From assembly GCF_900215205.1 (NCBI RefSeq), contig NZ_OBDY01000035.1:1-64000 (forward strand): a DNA stretch of 64,000 nt, in the 5' to 3' direction. A model generated the notes under the pieces. The model saw nothing but the letters and a program-made list of their open reading frames with translations, was not told the DNA's origin and did not search any database. Each line of letters begins with the position of its first letter. The first letter of the stretch is position 1. The stretch comes from Paractinoplanes atraurantiacus. Lineage in GTDB: Bacteria; Actinomycetota; Actinomycetes; Mycobacteriales; Micromonosporaceae. The position numbers and the translations under genes were made by a program. Below are positions 8,878 to 18,615 of the stretch, piece after piece.

Positions 8878-10017
8878 GTGGGGATGGGCTGGTTCGAGGC
8901 GTACGTCATCGCCACGACCACGCCGAAGCCGCTCGCGGCCGCAAGCGTCGCGGTCGAGGCGGCGGCCGGGTGTGTTTTGGCGGCGCCGGTCGAGGCCGTG
9001 CGGCCGGTTCCGGCCTTCGACACCGCGGCCATGGACGGCTATGCGGTGGCCGGCCCGGGGCCGTGGACGGTGACCGGCCAGCTTCTCGCCGGCGTCGCGG
9101 ACACCGGCCCGCTGGCGGCCGGCACCGCGGTCGAGATCGCCACGGGCGCGGTCGTTCCGGAGGGCACCGGCGCGGTTCTGCCCTACGAGGACAGCGTCCT
9201 CGGCGACGGGATCGTGTCCGGCCGTCTCGGCGCCCGCGCGCACATCCGCCGGGCCGGTGACGACGTGCGTCCCGGCGACGTGCTCGTTCCGGCCGGGCGG
9301 ACCGTCAACGCCACGATCGTCGCCGCGGCCGTGCAGGCCGGTGTCGAGCGGCTGTCGGCCCATCGCCGGCCGACCGTGACGCTGCTGGTCACCGGCGACG
9401 AGGTCATCGACAGCGGCGTGCCGGGGCCGGGCCAGGTGCGGGACAGCTTCACCGGCCTGGTCACGGCCGTCTCGGTCCGGGCCGGGGCGGAGCCGGTCGT
9501 ACGCCGCCACGTGCGCGACGTCGCGGCCCTGCTCGAGGCCGAGCTCGCGGACGCCCGCACCGATGTCGTCGTCGTGTCCGGCTCGTCGTCGGCCGGGGCC
9601 GCCGACCACCTGCACGGGGTGCTCGGCCGGTTGGGCGCGACCTGGCACGTGCGGGGTGTCGCCTGCCGGCCCGGGCATCCGCAGGCGCTGGCCGAGCTGC
9701 CCGACGGCCGCTGGGTGGTCAGCCTGCCCGGCAACCCGTACGCCGGGCTGGTCGCCGCCCTGACCCTGCTCGAGCCGCTGCTGACCGCGCTCGGCGGCCG
9801 CCCGCCGGTTGCGCTGCCCGAGGTCGCGGTCGGCGGCAGGGCCAAACTCATGCCCGGCGGCGTACGGATCGTGCCGGTGCACCGCGACCCCGGCTGGCGG
9901 ATCGCGGCCGAGACGAGCTCGGCCGGCCTGCACGCGGCCGCGGGGGCCGACGCCCTGGCCGTACTGCCGGAGACCTGGACCGACGGCGACCCGGCGCCGA
10001 TCCTCGCCGTGCCCTGA
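8878..10017 (+). CDS. moeA: Molybdopterin molybdenumtransferase (MoeA-like)
   Basis: This 379-residue MoeA homologue would insert molybdate into adenylated molybdopterin, the last step of molybdenum-cofactor synthesis. The N-terminal domain holds the DTAAMDGYA motif (about 46–54). The central MoCF-binding domain holds the TGDEVID motif (about 170) and the segment VVSGSSSAGAADH (about 237), where canonical MoeA has TGG-S/T-S-x-GxxD, and PGNP follows near 286. MoeA is usually near 400 residues, so the length is slightly short. The start is GTG 8878, only 22 bases after the sulfotransferase stop, so both may be co-transcribed. The variant S-S-S-A loop in place of TGG makes it somewhat divergent. 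An orphan molybdo-flavoprotein FAD subunit lies at 34172 in the same window. Confidence 0.85.
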   Translation: MGMGWFEAYVIATTTPKPLAAASVAVEAAAGCVLAAPVEAVRPVPAFDTAAMDGYAVAGPGPWTVTGQLLAGVADTGPLAAGTAVEIATGAVVPEGTGAVLPYEDSVLGDGIVSGRLGARAHIRRAGDDVRPGDVLVPAGRTVNATIVAAAVQAGVERLSAHRRPTVTLLVTGDEVIDSGVPGPGQVRDSFTGLVTAVSVRAGAEPVVRRHVRDVAALLEAELADARTDVVVVSGSSSAGAADHLHGVLGRLGATWHVRGVACRPGHPQALAELPDGRWVVSLPGNPYAGLVAALTLLEPLLTALGGRPPVALPEVAVGGRAKLMPGGVRIVPVHRDPGWRIAAETSSAGLHAAAGADALAVLPETWTDGDPAPILAVP

Positions 10018-10042
10018 CCGGTATACGCTCGGCGCCGGGGTG

Positions 10043-12808
10043 ATGACCATGGTGGGGCTGCTCGGCCGGCAGCGGGAGGGCGAGACGCTCGACCGTCTCG
10101 TGGCGACCGTGCGGTCCGGGAGCAGCTCGGTTCTCGTGCTGCGGGGCGAGGCCGGCATCGGCAAGACCGCCCTGCTGCGGCATCTGCACGACACCGCCGG
10201 CGGCGTCCGAGTCGCCCGGGCGGCCGGCGTCGAGTCGGAGATGGAGCTGGCCTTCGGCGGCCTGCACCAGCTGTGCGCGCCCTTCCTCGACCGCCTCGAC
10301 CGACTGCCGGCCCCGCAGCGCGACGCCCTGGCCACCGCGTTCGGCCTGGCCGCGGGCACGCCGCCCGACCGTTTCCTGGTCGGGCTGGCCGTGCTCAGCC
10401 TGCTGGCCGAGGTGTCGGCCGAGCGGCCGCTGATCTGCCTGGTCGACGACGCGCAGTGGCTCGACCGGGTCTCCGCGCAGACCCTCACCTTCGTCGCGCG
10501 GCGCCTGCTGGCCGAGCCGATCGGCCTGGTCCTGGCCGTCCGTTCGCACAGTGCCGACGCGTCGACCGACAAGGAACTCAGCGTCCTCCCTCAGCTGGAG
10601 GTGGGCCGGTTGAGCGACGCCGACGCCCGCGCGCTGCTCGACTCGGTCATGGGGCGGATGGACCGGCGCGTCCGCGACCGGATCGTCGCCGAGTCGCAGG
10701 GCAACCCGCTCGCCCTGCTCGAACTGCCGCGCGGCCTCACCCCGGCCGAGCTGGCCGGCGGGTTCGGCCGGCCCGACGCCCGCCCGCTGGCCGGGCAGAT
10801 CGAGCAGAGCTTCCTGCGCCGGGTCGGTGCGCTGCCGCCCGAGACGCAGCGGCTGCTGCTGATCGCCGCGGCCGAGCCGGTCGGCGACGTCACCCTGCTG
10901 ACCCGGGCCGCCGAGCGGCTGGGCGTCGACGTGTCGGCGGCGTCAGCGGCCGAGGCGGCCGGCCTGATCACGCTCGGCACCCGTGTGCGTTTCCACCATC
11001 CGCTGGTGCGCTCGGCCGCCTACCGGGCCGCCGAACCCCGCGACCGGCAGGCCGTGCACCGCGCGCTGGCCGAGGCCACCGATCCCGGGTCGGACCCAGA
11101 CCGGCGGGCGTGGCACCGGGCGCACGCCACCGTCGGCGCCGACGAGGACGTGGCGGCCGAGCTGGAGCGCTCCGCCGGCCGGGCCCAGGCCCGGGGCGGC
11201 GTCGCGGCGGCCGCGGCGTTCCTCGCACGCTCGGCGGAGCTTTCCCCCGATGCCGTACGCCGGGGCGAACGCGCCCTCGCGGCCGCGCGGGCCACCTATC
11301 GCGCCGGCGGCTTCGACGCGGCGCTCGAGCTGCTGGACGCGGCCGAGCTGAGCCCGCTCGACGACCGCGGCCTGGCCTCGTCGCATCTGCTGCGCGGCCA
11401 GATCGTCTTCGCCTCGCGCAGCGCCGGCGCCGCCCTGCCGCTGCTGCTGGAGGCGGCCCGGCGCCTGGAGCCGATCGACCCCGGCCTGGCCCGCGAGACG
11501 TACCGGGACGCGCTCTACGCCTCGTTCACCGCGGGCCGGCTGCCCACCGGCGCCCAGGTCGCCGACGTGGCCCGGGCCGCGCTGGCCGCGCCGCCCGGCC
11601 CCGCCGCCGAGCCGCCCCTGCTGCTCGACGGCGGCGCCACCATCGTCACCGAGGGCTACGCGGCCGGAGTGCCGATGCTGCGCGACGGGCTGTCGCAGCT
11701 GGGCGTTTCGGAGCTGTCGGGCGAGGCGGCCCTGGGCTGGCTGCCGTTCGCCTGCCGGATGGCCCACAACGTCTGGGAGTTCGACAGCTGGTCGGTGCTG
11801 TCGGCCCGGCTGGTCGACATGGCGCGCGAGGTGGGCGCGCTGTCGGTGCTGCCGTCGGCGCTGCTGCTGCGGCTGTCCAACCGGGTCTTCGCCGGTGAGT
11901 TCGGCGCCGCCGAGTCGCTGGTCGCCGAGTCGGCCGCGATCGGCGAGGCGACCGGCAGCCGGTTCTTCGCCCAGTACGGTGCGCTCGTGCTCGAGCCCTG
12001 GCGCGGGCGCGAGGAAGCGACCCGCGAGGTCGTCGACGCCATCACCCGCGACCGGGCGCTGCGCGGCGAGGGCAAGGTGCTCACCGCGACCCAGTGGGCC
12101 GAGGCGGTCCTCTACAACGGCCTCGGCCGCTACGAGCAGGCGTACGCGGCCGCCGAGCGCGGCGCCGGGAACCCGCAGGAGCTGGGCCTGTCCACGTGGT
12201 CCACGGCCGAGCTGGTCGAGGCCGCGGCCCGCAGCGGCCGGCCCGACCGGGCCGCGGCCGCCGCCGGGCGCCTGGACGAACTGGCCCGCGCCGCCGGCAC
12301 CGACTGGGCGCTGGGCACCTCGGCCTGCGCCCGGGCCCAGATCAGCGAGGGCACGGCGGCCGAGCAGCTCTACCGGGAGGCCATCGAGCGGCTCGGCCGC
12401 ACCGAGGTCCGCGTGCTGCTGGCCCGGGCCCGGCTGCTCTACGGCGAGTGGCTGCGCCGCGAGGGCCGCCGGGTGGACGCCCGGGAACAGCTGAGCGGCG
12501 CGTTCGAGGCGCTCAGCCGGATGGGTGCCGAGGCCTTCGCCGAGCGGGCCCGCCGCGAGCTCCAGGCCACCGGCGAGACGGTCCGCCCGCGCGCGGTCGC
12601 CCCCGTCGCGAGCGTGCTCACCGCGCAGGAGGCGCAGATCGCCCGGCTGGCCGGTGCCGGGCTGACCAACCCCGAGATCGGCGCCCAGCTGTTCCTCAGC
12701 CCGCACACCGTCGAGTGGCACCTGCGCAAGGTCTTCGCAAAGCTCGGCATCGCGTCGCGCAAGCAGATCCGGGCCAGCCTGCCCGAGGGCATGGCGGCTA
12801 CCGCCTGA
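10043..12808 (+). CDS. LAL-type LuxR-family transcriptional regulator with AAA ATPase domain
   Basis: This 921-residue large ATP-binding regulator of the LuxR family (LAL/MalT-like) has a Walker A GEAGIGKT at residues 35–42 and a Walker B-like LICLVDDAQWLD near 131. A long TPR-like helical region follows, and the protein ends in a LuxR helix-turn-helix (about residues 855–915, LTAQEAQIARLAGAGLTN onward). Such proteins activate operons in response to an inducer, often in secondary or sugar metabolism. The start is ATG 10043, with GTG 10040 also possible; the frame is open into moeA but that part is a shadow. It begins 25 bases after moeA. Its last 11 bases overlap the convergent sigma-factor gene. 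Confidence 0.9.
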   Translation: MTMVGLLGRQREGETLDRLVATVRSGSSSVLVLRGEAGIGKTALLRHLHDTAGGVRVARAAGVESEMELAFGGLHQLCAPFLDRLDRLPAPQRDALATAFGLAAGTPPDRFLVGLAVLSLLAEVSAERPLICLVDDAQWLDRVSAQTLTFVARRLLAEPIGLVLAVRSHSADASTDKELSVLPQLEVGRLSDADARALLDSVMGRMDRRVRDRIVAESQGNPLALLELPRGLTPAELAGGFGRPDARPLAGQIEQSFLRRVGALPPETQRLLLIAAAEPVGDVTLLTRAAERLGVDVSAASAAEAAGLITLGTRVRFHHPLVRSAAYRAAEPRDRQAVHRALAEATDPGSDPDRRAWHRAHATVGADEDVAAELERSAGRAQARGGVAAAAAFLARSAELSPDAVRRGERALAAARATYRAGGFDAALELLDAAELSPLDDRGLASSHLLRGQIVFASRSAGAALPLLLEAARRLEPIDPGLARETYRDALYASFTAGRLPTGAQVADVARAALAAPPGPAAEPPLLLDGGATIVTEGYAAGVPMLRDGLSQLGVSELSGEAALGWLPFACRMAHNVWEFDSWSVLSARLVDMAREVGALSVLPSALLLRLSNRVFAGEFGAAESLVAESAAIGEATGSRFFAQYGALVLEPWRGREEATREVVDAITRDRALRGEGKVLTATQWAEAVLYNGLGRYEQAYAAAERGAGNPQELGLSTWSTAELVEAAARSGRPDRAAAAAGRLDELARAAGTDWALGTSACARAQISEGTAAEQLYREAIERLGRTEVRVLLARARLLYGEWLRREGRRVDAREQLSGAFEALSRMGAEAFAERARRELQATGETVRPRAVAPVASVLTAQEAQIARLAGAGLTNPEIGAQLFLSPHTVEWHLRKVFAKLGIASRKQIRASLPEGMAATA

Positions 12809-13397
12809 GGCCCGGCTCCGGTCCGCGGCCCGGCTCCGATTCGAGGCACCGCTCCAGCCCCGCGAGCTCACCCTCGGCGGCGGCCCGAAAGGCGCGCACG
12901 AGCCGCCGGTGCTCATTCGGGTCGACCGGTTGGCGTCGTTTGCCGGTGAGAGCCTGATGGCCGCGCCGGACGAGTTGGCGTGCATGGTCCTCCCCCAGAC
13001 CCAGAACATGTGAGATGCGGCGGTACGAATAGTCGAATGCCTTGCGGAGCAGATAGGCCGCCCGTTCGGCGGGCGTCAATCTCTCCAGCAGCAGGCGTAA
13101 CGCGGAGTCGACCGCTTGATGTCTTTCCGCGAGCGTTTCCGGGCCGGGCCCGCGCTCCACGGCTTCGGTCATCACGTACGTCTCGTAGCGCCACCGGGCC
13201 GACTGCTTGACGTTGATGGCGAGCCGGACGGCGGTCACGGCGAGGAACGCGTGCGGGTGGACCACGGCCGCCCGGTCGGTGCGCTCCCACCGCAGCCAGG
13301 TCTCCTGCACCACGTCCTCGGCCTCGGCCCGCTCGCCGATGACGTGCAGCGCCGCCGCCATCACGCGCGGGCGCGCGGCCTCCCACTCGCCGATCAC
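12798..13397 (-). CDS. SigJ/ECF41-like sigma factor lacking the SnoaL domain
   Basis: This protein of about 199 residues contains an ECF sigma region 2 (AAALHVIGERAEAEDVVQET) and region 4 (LTPAERAAYLLRKAFDYSY, then IS-VLGL-E-HARQLVRRG). Those details are typical of the SigJ/ECF41 group. Members of that group normally continue into a SnoaL-like C-terminal domain of more than 100 residues. Here the protein ends just as that domain would begin (FRAAAEGELAGLERCLES). Its 3' end overlaps the LuxR gene by 11 bases, which suggests a deletion juxtaposed the two. GTG 13397 is chosen because a purine-rich AGGGGG lies about ten bases upstream; a longer frame to 13493 exists. It may control its own promoter, as SigJ-like factors often do. 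Confidence 0.82.
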   Translation of the reverse strand: MIGEWEAARPRVMAAALHVIGERAEAEDVVQETWLRWERTDRAAVVHPHAFLAVTAVRLAINVKQSARWRYETYVMTEAVERGPGPETLAERHQAVDSALRLLLERLTPAERAAYLLRKAFDYSYRRISHVLGLGEDHARQLVRRGHQALTGKRRQPVDPNEHRRLVRAFRAAAEGELAGLERCLESEPGRGPEPGLRR

Positions 13398-13753
13398 CAG
13401 TCCGCCCCCTGTCTGACTCCCGGTGATCAGCCTTCCCCGGCGACCACGGGGCACGCACCCCGTGGACACCGTGGTCGTACCCGTGGTTGTCACGGGTGCG
13501 GCTCTTTCCCAGTCGGCATTGAGAACAATAAGATTCGGTGAACCGGCCGTTCATTACCGGGTGACGATGGCGTCACCGCCCGCGTTCAAGTGGAAAAATC
13601 GCGGCGCTGATCTGCGCTTTTTCACGGCGGCCGCGCTCGCGGCGGCTTTGTTACCCGCGAGCAACCAGTGGCAATCCATTCGGAAACAAGAAACACCGCC
13701 TTATCGTCCGATCCGCAACTCTTATCGATTCGATTTGTGCGGGCGGTTTTCTC
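13398..13753. other. Divergent intergenic region between two sigma-factor genes
   Basis: These 356 bases are AT-richer than the flanking genes and must hold both divergent promoters. They contain the dyad GGTGAC/GTCACC around 13560–13577. A second imperfect hairpin, with GCGC arms flanked by AAAAA and TTTTT, spans about 13592–13625. Open frames crossing the region on both strands show no domain and poor codon bias, and I do not call them genes. Confidence 0.45.
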
Positions 13754-14290
13754 GTGAACACCGAAACAATGGCGGGCCCTCGATTCCGTGATGCCGAGGC
13801 CCGGATGGTCGCCCTGCACGCCGCGCACTCCCGGCCGCTGCTGAGCTTTCTGCTCAACCTGTGCAACGGCGAGCGGCACGCCGCCGAGGATCTCCTCCAG
13901 GAGACGATGATCCGGGCCTGGCGCAACCTCGACACCGTGCCCACCGAGCACGAGAACGCCCGGCGCTGGCTGTTCACGGTGGCCCGGCGGGTGGCGATCG
14001 ACGCGGTCCGGATGCGCAAGGCCCGGCCGGCCGAGACCGGCAGCCTGGACATGAGCCGCCTGCCGATCGGCGACGACACCACCGAGACCGTGGTGGCGGC
14101 GGACACGCTGCGGCGGGCCGTGGACGGGCTCAGCGACGCGCACCGGACGATCCTGGCCGAGCTCTACATCGAGGGCCGGTCGACGAAGGAGACGGCGAAC
14201 CGGCTCGGCGTGCCGGTCGGCACCGTCAAGTCCCGGGCGCACTACGCCCTGCGTACGCTCAAGGACGCCCTTCTCCGGGTCTCAGGGTGA
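13754..14290 (+). CDS. ECF RNA polymerase sigma factor
   Basis: This 178-residue ECF sigma factor has region 2 with AAEDLLQETMIRAWRN (about residues 42–57) for −10 recognition. Region 4 runs from LSDAHRTILAELYIEGRSTK to GVPVGTVKSRAHYAL (about 125–165) for −35 recognition. The profile resembles the SigL/SigK-type groups that pair with zinc-binding or membrane anti-sigma factors. No anti-sigma gene follows; the next gene converges, with its stop only seven bases away. The start is GTG 13754. It is divergent from the SigJ-like gene. Confidence 0.93.
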   Translation: MNTETMAGPRFRDAEARMVALHAAHSRPLLSFLLNLCNGERHAAEDLLQETMIRAWRNLDTVPTEHENARRWLFTVARRVAIDAVRMRKARPAETGSLDMSRLPIGDDTTETVVAADTLRRAVDGLSDAHRTILAELYIEGRSTKETANRLGVPVGTVKSRAHYALRTLKDALLRVSG

Positions 14291-14296
14291 TGGGTT

Positions 14297-15355
14297 TCAG
14301 GGTGACGTGAGAACCCAGCGCCCGTGGGAGAAGGTGAGGATGCCGAGGGCCTCGCTCCGCAGGCCGGAGTGGTCCTCGGCGCTGAACCGCAGCGGGCCGT
14401 TGATCCCGTCGAGCCGGGCGTTCTCGATGGCCGCCCGCAGCCGCTCCCGATCGGTGCCGCCGGTGGTGACGACCGCGCCGGCGATCAGCTGCAGGGCGTC
14501 GGCCGCGAACGCGGCGAAGCCGGAGTACGCCCCGTCGGCGCCGGCCAGCGACTTCGGGAAGGCCAGGTGCACGCCCTCGGCGGTCACGTCCGGACCGGCG
14601 CCAGCGCCCAGGTAGATCTCGCCGTCGTAGCGGGCCGCGCGCAACTCCCGTACCACGATCGGCGCCGCCGGCGAGACCGCCCAGACCACCACCGCCCGCG
14701 GCCGGGCCGCGACGATCTTCGAGACCTGGATGGTCATGTCGGCGTCGGCCTGGCCGAACTGCTCGGTCTCGGCCACGTCGATGCCGGCCGCCCGGGCCCG
14801 GCGGGTGAACTCCTGCCGGCCCTCCTGGCCGTAGACGTTGCTGACCGCGACGACGCCGACCCGGGTGACGCCGCGGCGCACGAGCTCGTCGGTGATCAGC
14901 TGGGCGTCCTGGCCCGGCGTCTGGGTGGTCTTGAAGATGTACCGGCGGTCGCGCACCGGGCTGGTGACCGCGCCGGCCGCGGCGAGCGAGACCGTGGGCA
15001 CCCGGTTGTCGGTGATCGCGGGGACGGCGGCCAGCGTGCACTGGCTGCACCCGCCGGTGATGATCGCGTCGGCGTGGTCGTCCTTGATCAGGTCGTTGAT
15101 GTTGGCGACCGAGGTGTTGTTGTCCGTGCGGTTGTCCTTGACGACCAGTTCGAGCCGGCGTCCGCCGAGCACGCCGCTCGCGTTGAGCTGCTTCGCCTTG
15201 AGCTCGAGCGCGTGGCGCGACGCGGTGCCGATGGAGGCGGTGGGCCCGGACAGTTCGAGGCTCACGCCGACGACGATCTCGTCGGCGGCCTTGGCGGGTG
15301 CCGCGCAGCCGGCCAGCGTCACGGCCAGCACGGCGAGGGCGATGAAGCTTCGCAA
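14297..15355 (-). CDS. Branched-chain amino acid-type ABC transporter substrate-binding lipoprotein
   Basis: This 352-residue periplasmic-binding protein of the Leu/Ile/Val (LivJ/K) family has a lipoprotein signal peptide with lipobox LAGC and acylated Cys17. The mature part begins with the typical IVVGVSLELSGPTAS. It shows the two-lobe Peripla_BP_6 pattern with GGCSQCT and a hinge near residue 120. It should sit on the outer face of the membrane and deliver substrate to LivHM. The start appears to be TTG, two bases after the livF stop, so it is the last gene of a coupled operon. The substrate could be an amino acid, amide or urea-type compound. Confidence 0.9.
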   Translation of the reverse strand: MRSFIALAVLAVTLAGCAAPAKAADEIVVGVSLELSGPTASIGTASRHALELKAKQLNASGVLGGRRLELVVKDNRTDNNTSVANINDLIKDDHADAIITGGCSQCTLAAVPAITDNRVPTVSLAAAGAVTSPVRDRRYIFKTTQTPGQDAQLITDELVRRGVTRVGVVAVSNVYGQEGRQEFTRRARAAGIDVAETEQFGQADADMTIQVSKIVAARPRAVVVWAVSPAAPIVVRELRAARYDGEIYLGAGAGPDVTAEGVHLAFPKSLAGADGAYSGFAAFAADALQLIAGAVVTTGGTDRERLRAAIENARLDGINGPLRFSAEDHSGLRSEALGILTFSHGRWVLTSP

Positions 15356-15357
15356 AT

Positions 15358-16070
<713 letters not shown>

Positions 16071-16074
<4 letters not shown>

Positions 16075-16757
16075 CTTCTTTGCCCGAGATAGGCCTCGTG
16101 GACGGCCGGATCGGCCGTGATCTCGCCCGGGGTGCCGTCGGCCAGCAGCGCGCCCTGGTCGAGCACGAGCACGCGGTCGCTGATCCGCAGCACGCTCGGC
16201 ACGTCGTGCTCGACCAGCAGCACGGTGACGCCACGGTCGCGAACCCGGCCGAACAGCTCCAGCAGCTCGTCGCTCTCGCTGCCGGCCAGCCCGGCGAGCG
16301 GCTCGTCGAGAAGGATCACCCGCGGCCGCAGAGCCAGGGCGCGCGCCAGTTCCAGGCGCCGCTGACGCCCGTACGCAAGCTCCCCGGGTTTCTTCTCGAG
16401 ATCGTCGGACAGACCGACCTCGTCGAGCAGAGGCGCGGCGTCGCGGTCGACGACCAGGACGTTGTCGAGCACGCTCAGCGAGCCGAAGAGCTGGAGGTTC
16501 TGGAACGTGCGGGCCAGGCCGGCGCGGGCGATCCGATGCGGCGGCAACGTGGTCAGCTCGCGTCCGTCGAGCAGCGCCCGACCTCTCTCCGGCCTGATCG
16601 TCCCGGACAACACGTTGATCAGGGTCGTCTTGCCCGCGCCGTTCGCGCCGATCAGCCCGACGATGCCACCGCGGTCGTGCCGCAGCGTCAGACGGTCGAG
16701 CGCGGTCACTCCCCCGAACCGCACGGTGACGTCCTGAACTTCGAGAGCGGCCTTCAT
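16071..16757 (-). CDS. livG: Branched-chain amino acid ABC transporter ATP-binding protein LivG
   Basis: This 228-residue ABC ATPase has Walker A GANGAGKTT near 36, the LivG-type signature LAYGRQRRLELARALA in place of LSGGQ, Walker B RVILLDEPLAGL and the LLVEHD switch. LivG proteins usually have about 250 or more residues. The loop between LDNVLV and LLDEVGL is clearly shortened here. ATG 16757 is chosen because it forms an ATGA overlap with livM; the frame is open much further upstream, but that is the shadow of livM. Confidence 0.92.
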
Positions 16758-17656
16758 CCTGCTCTCCGGAGCTTGATCCCGGCCAGCCCGCGCGGGAGAA
16801 GCAGAAGACTCAAGATCAGGGCTATTCCGTACGCCGTCAGCTCGCTCCCGCCGCCGGCCCGGTCCTTCGCGATCTGCGCGAAACTGATCACCACGAAGGC
16901 GCCGAGCGGGGCGCCCCACACCTGGTCGCGGCCGCCGACGCTCACGATGATCAGCAGCTCGACCGAGTTGAGCAGCCCGAGCATGCTCGGGTCGACGAAG
17001 CGGTACCAGTGCGCGTAACCGCTGCCCGCGATCGAGGCGAGCACGGCCGCCACCACGAAGGCGGCCCGGCGCAGCGCCCCGATGTCGATGCCGCTCGCGG
17101 CCGCGCCGATCGGGCTGTCGCCGGCCGCGGTCAGCGACCTGCCCAGCCGCGACCGGATCAGCAGGTCCACCCCGATCATGGCGGCCAGCAGCACCCCGCC
17201 GAACAGGAAGTAGGTGCCCCGATCGCCGCCGGGCAACGCCGGCAGGCCGGTGATGCCGGCGCTGCGGCCGGTGAACGGCAGCTCGTTGGCCAGTGCGGCC
17301 AGCGTGAGCCCGAACGCCAGCGTGGCCAGGGCCAGATAGTGCCCCTGCACCCGGAAGATCAGCAGCCCGAGCAGCCAGGCGGTGGCCCCCGCGAGCACGG
17401 CCCCGGCGACCATGCCCCACCAGATGTCCACGTGGTAGCGCGTCGTGAGAATGGCCGAGGTGTAGCCGCCGATGCCGTAGAAGGCGGCCTGGCCCAGCGA
17501 GACCTGCTGGGCCAGCCCGGTCAGCGGCACGAGACCGAGCGCGCCGATGGCCGGCAGCACCATGAGCACGGCGGTGGACATCGTGAAGAACGACGAGCGG
17601 GCGAAGACGACCGGCACGAGCAGGAGCAGGACGACGAACAGCGCGTACTTCCTCAC
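16754..17656 (-). CDS. livM: Branched-chain amino acid ABC transporter permease LivM
   Basis: This 300-residue permease has 8–10 hydrophobic segments and the LivM signature GLAQQVSLGQAAFYGIGGY (about 48–66). It forms the membrane channel with LivH. Its GTG start (17656) overlaps the livH TGA by four bases, and its stop overlaps livG, so expression is coupled throughout. Nothing is missing compared with the family. Confidence 0.93.
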   Translation of the reverse strand: MRKYALFVVLLLLVPVVFARSSFFTMSTAVLMVLPAIGALGLVPLTGLAQQVSLGQAAFYGIGGYTSAILTTRYHVDIWWGMVAGAVLAGATAWLLGLLIFRVQGHYLALATLAFGLTLAALANELPFTGRSAGITGLPALPGGDRGTYFLFGGVLLAAMIGVDLLIRSRLGRSLTAAGDSPIGAAASGIDIGALRRAAFVVAAVLASIAGSGYAHWYRFVDPSMLGLLNSVELLIIVSVGGRDQVWGAPLGAFVVISFAQIAKDRAGGGSELTAYGIALILSLLLLPRGLAGIKLRRAG

Positions 17657-18552
17657 ACCCGCGCCGTCTTTCTGAGCGCCGTCAACCCGCCGGGACGGAT
17701 CAGCAGGACGAGCACGAGAAGCCCGTACACGATGGAGTCTCGATAGCCGCTGCTGACCAGGCCGGTCACGAACGCCTCGACCACGCCCACGGCCAGGCCG
17801 CCGGCGACCGCGCCGAACGGCGACGCCAGGCCGCCGAGGACGGCGGCGGTGAAGCCCTTGAGCCCGAGCGGCACGCCGACCGTGGGGTCGGGCGGTTGCA
17901 GCGGCGCCAGCACGATCCCGCCGAGGCCGGCCAGCAGAGCGGCCACGACCATGGCCATCAGGCCCATCCGCAGCGGCGACAGGCCCATCAGGCGGGCCAT
18001 CTCACGGTCGGCCGCGGTCGCACGCATCGCCCGGCCCCAGCCGGTGCGGTGCAGCAGCAGCCACACCGCGACCGCGGCCAGCAGGGTGGCGCCGGCGCAC
18101 CAGAGGTACTGGCTGGACAGGAACGTGCCGAACAGCCTCAGCTCGCCGTTCTCCTGGAAGGGCTCGGCCGGATGCTGCTCGGCCCCGAACACCATCAGCG
18201 CCACCCCTTGCAGCAGGAGGGACGCCCCGATGGTGAGGATGATCAGCCGATCCGGCCCGGCCTTGCGGGCCGGCGCCAGCACGGCCACGTGCATGAGCGC
18301 GCCGACGCCGGCGGTCACCGTCAGGGCCAGCACCGCCGCGGCGATCTTCGGGGCCCCGGCGCCGGCCGTGACCGCGTAGGTGATCCCGCCCAGCATGACG
18401 AAGTCGCCCTGCGCGAAGTTGATGATGCCGGTGACCTGGTAGAGCAGCGAGATGCCGAGCCCGGCAACGGCATAGGTGCTGCCGTCGGCCAGGCCGATCA
18501 GCACATAACTCAACGCCGCGTCCACGAGCTCGCCCCGTCGCCTTTCCGACAT
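17653..18552 (-). CDS. livH: Branched-chain amino acid ABC transporter permease LivH
   Basis: This 299-residue permease, the first gene of the liv operon, shows the LivH motif YQVTGIINFAQGDFVMLG (about 38–55) and multiple membrane helices. ATG 18552 is preferred over the adjacent TTG 18555 because a GGTGAAGG lies just upstream. The order livH-M-G-F-binding protein, with overlaps at nearly every junction, indicates one transcript starting in the 63 bases before it. No regulator gene is adjacent. Confidence 0.93.
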   Translation of the reverse strand: MSERRRGELVDAALSYVLIGLADGSTYAVAGLGISLLYQVTGIINFAQGDFVMLGGITYAVTAGAGAPKIAAAVLALTVTAGVGALMHVAVLAPARKAGPDRLIILTIGASLLLQGVALMVFGAEQHPAEPFQENGELRLFGTFLSSQYLWCAGATLLAAVAVWLLLHRTGWGRAMRATAADREMARLMGLSPLRMGLMAMVVAALLAGLGGIVLAPLQPPDPTVGVPLGLKGFTAAVLGGLASPFGAVAGGLAVGVVEAFVTGLVSSGYRDSIVYGLLVLVLLIRPGGLTALRKTARV

Positions 18553-18615
18553 CAACCTTCACCGGAAGCAACGGGGCGTGGCCGAAGATGTTCAGTGCTC
18601 AGCCAGTTGTCTCGA

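Noticed and set aside
13423..13791. Frames crossing the gap between the sigma-factor genes
   Set aside because: No recognisable domain, poor start context and overlap with promoters; treated as intergenic.
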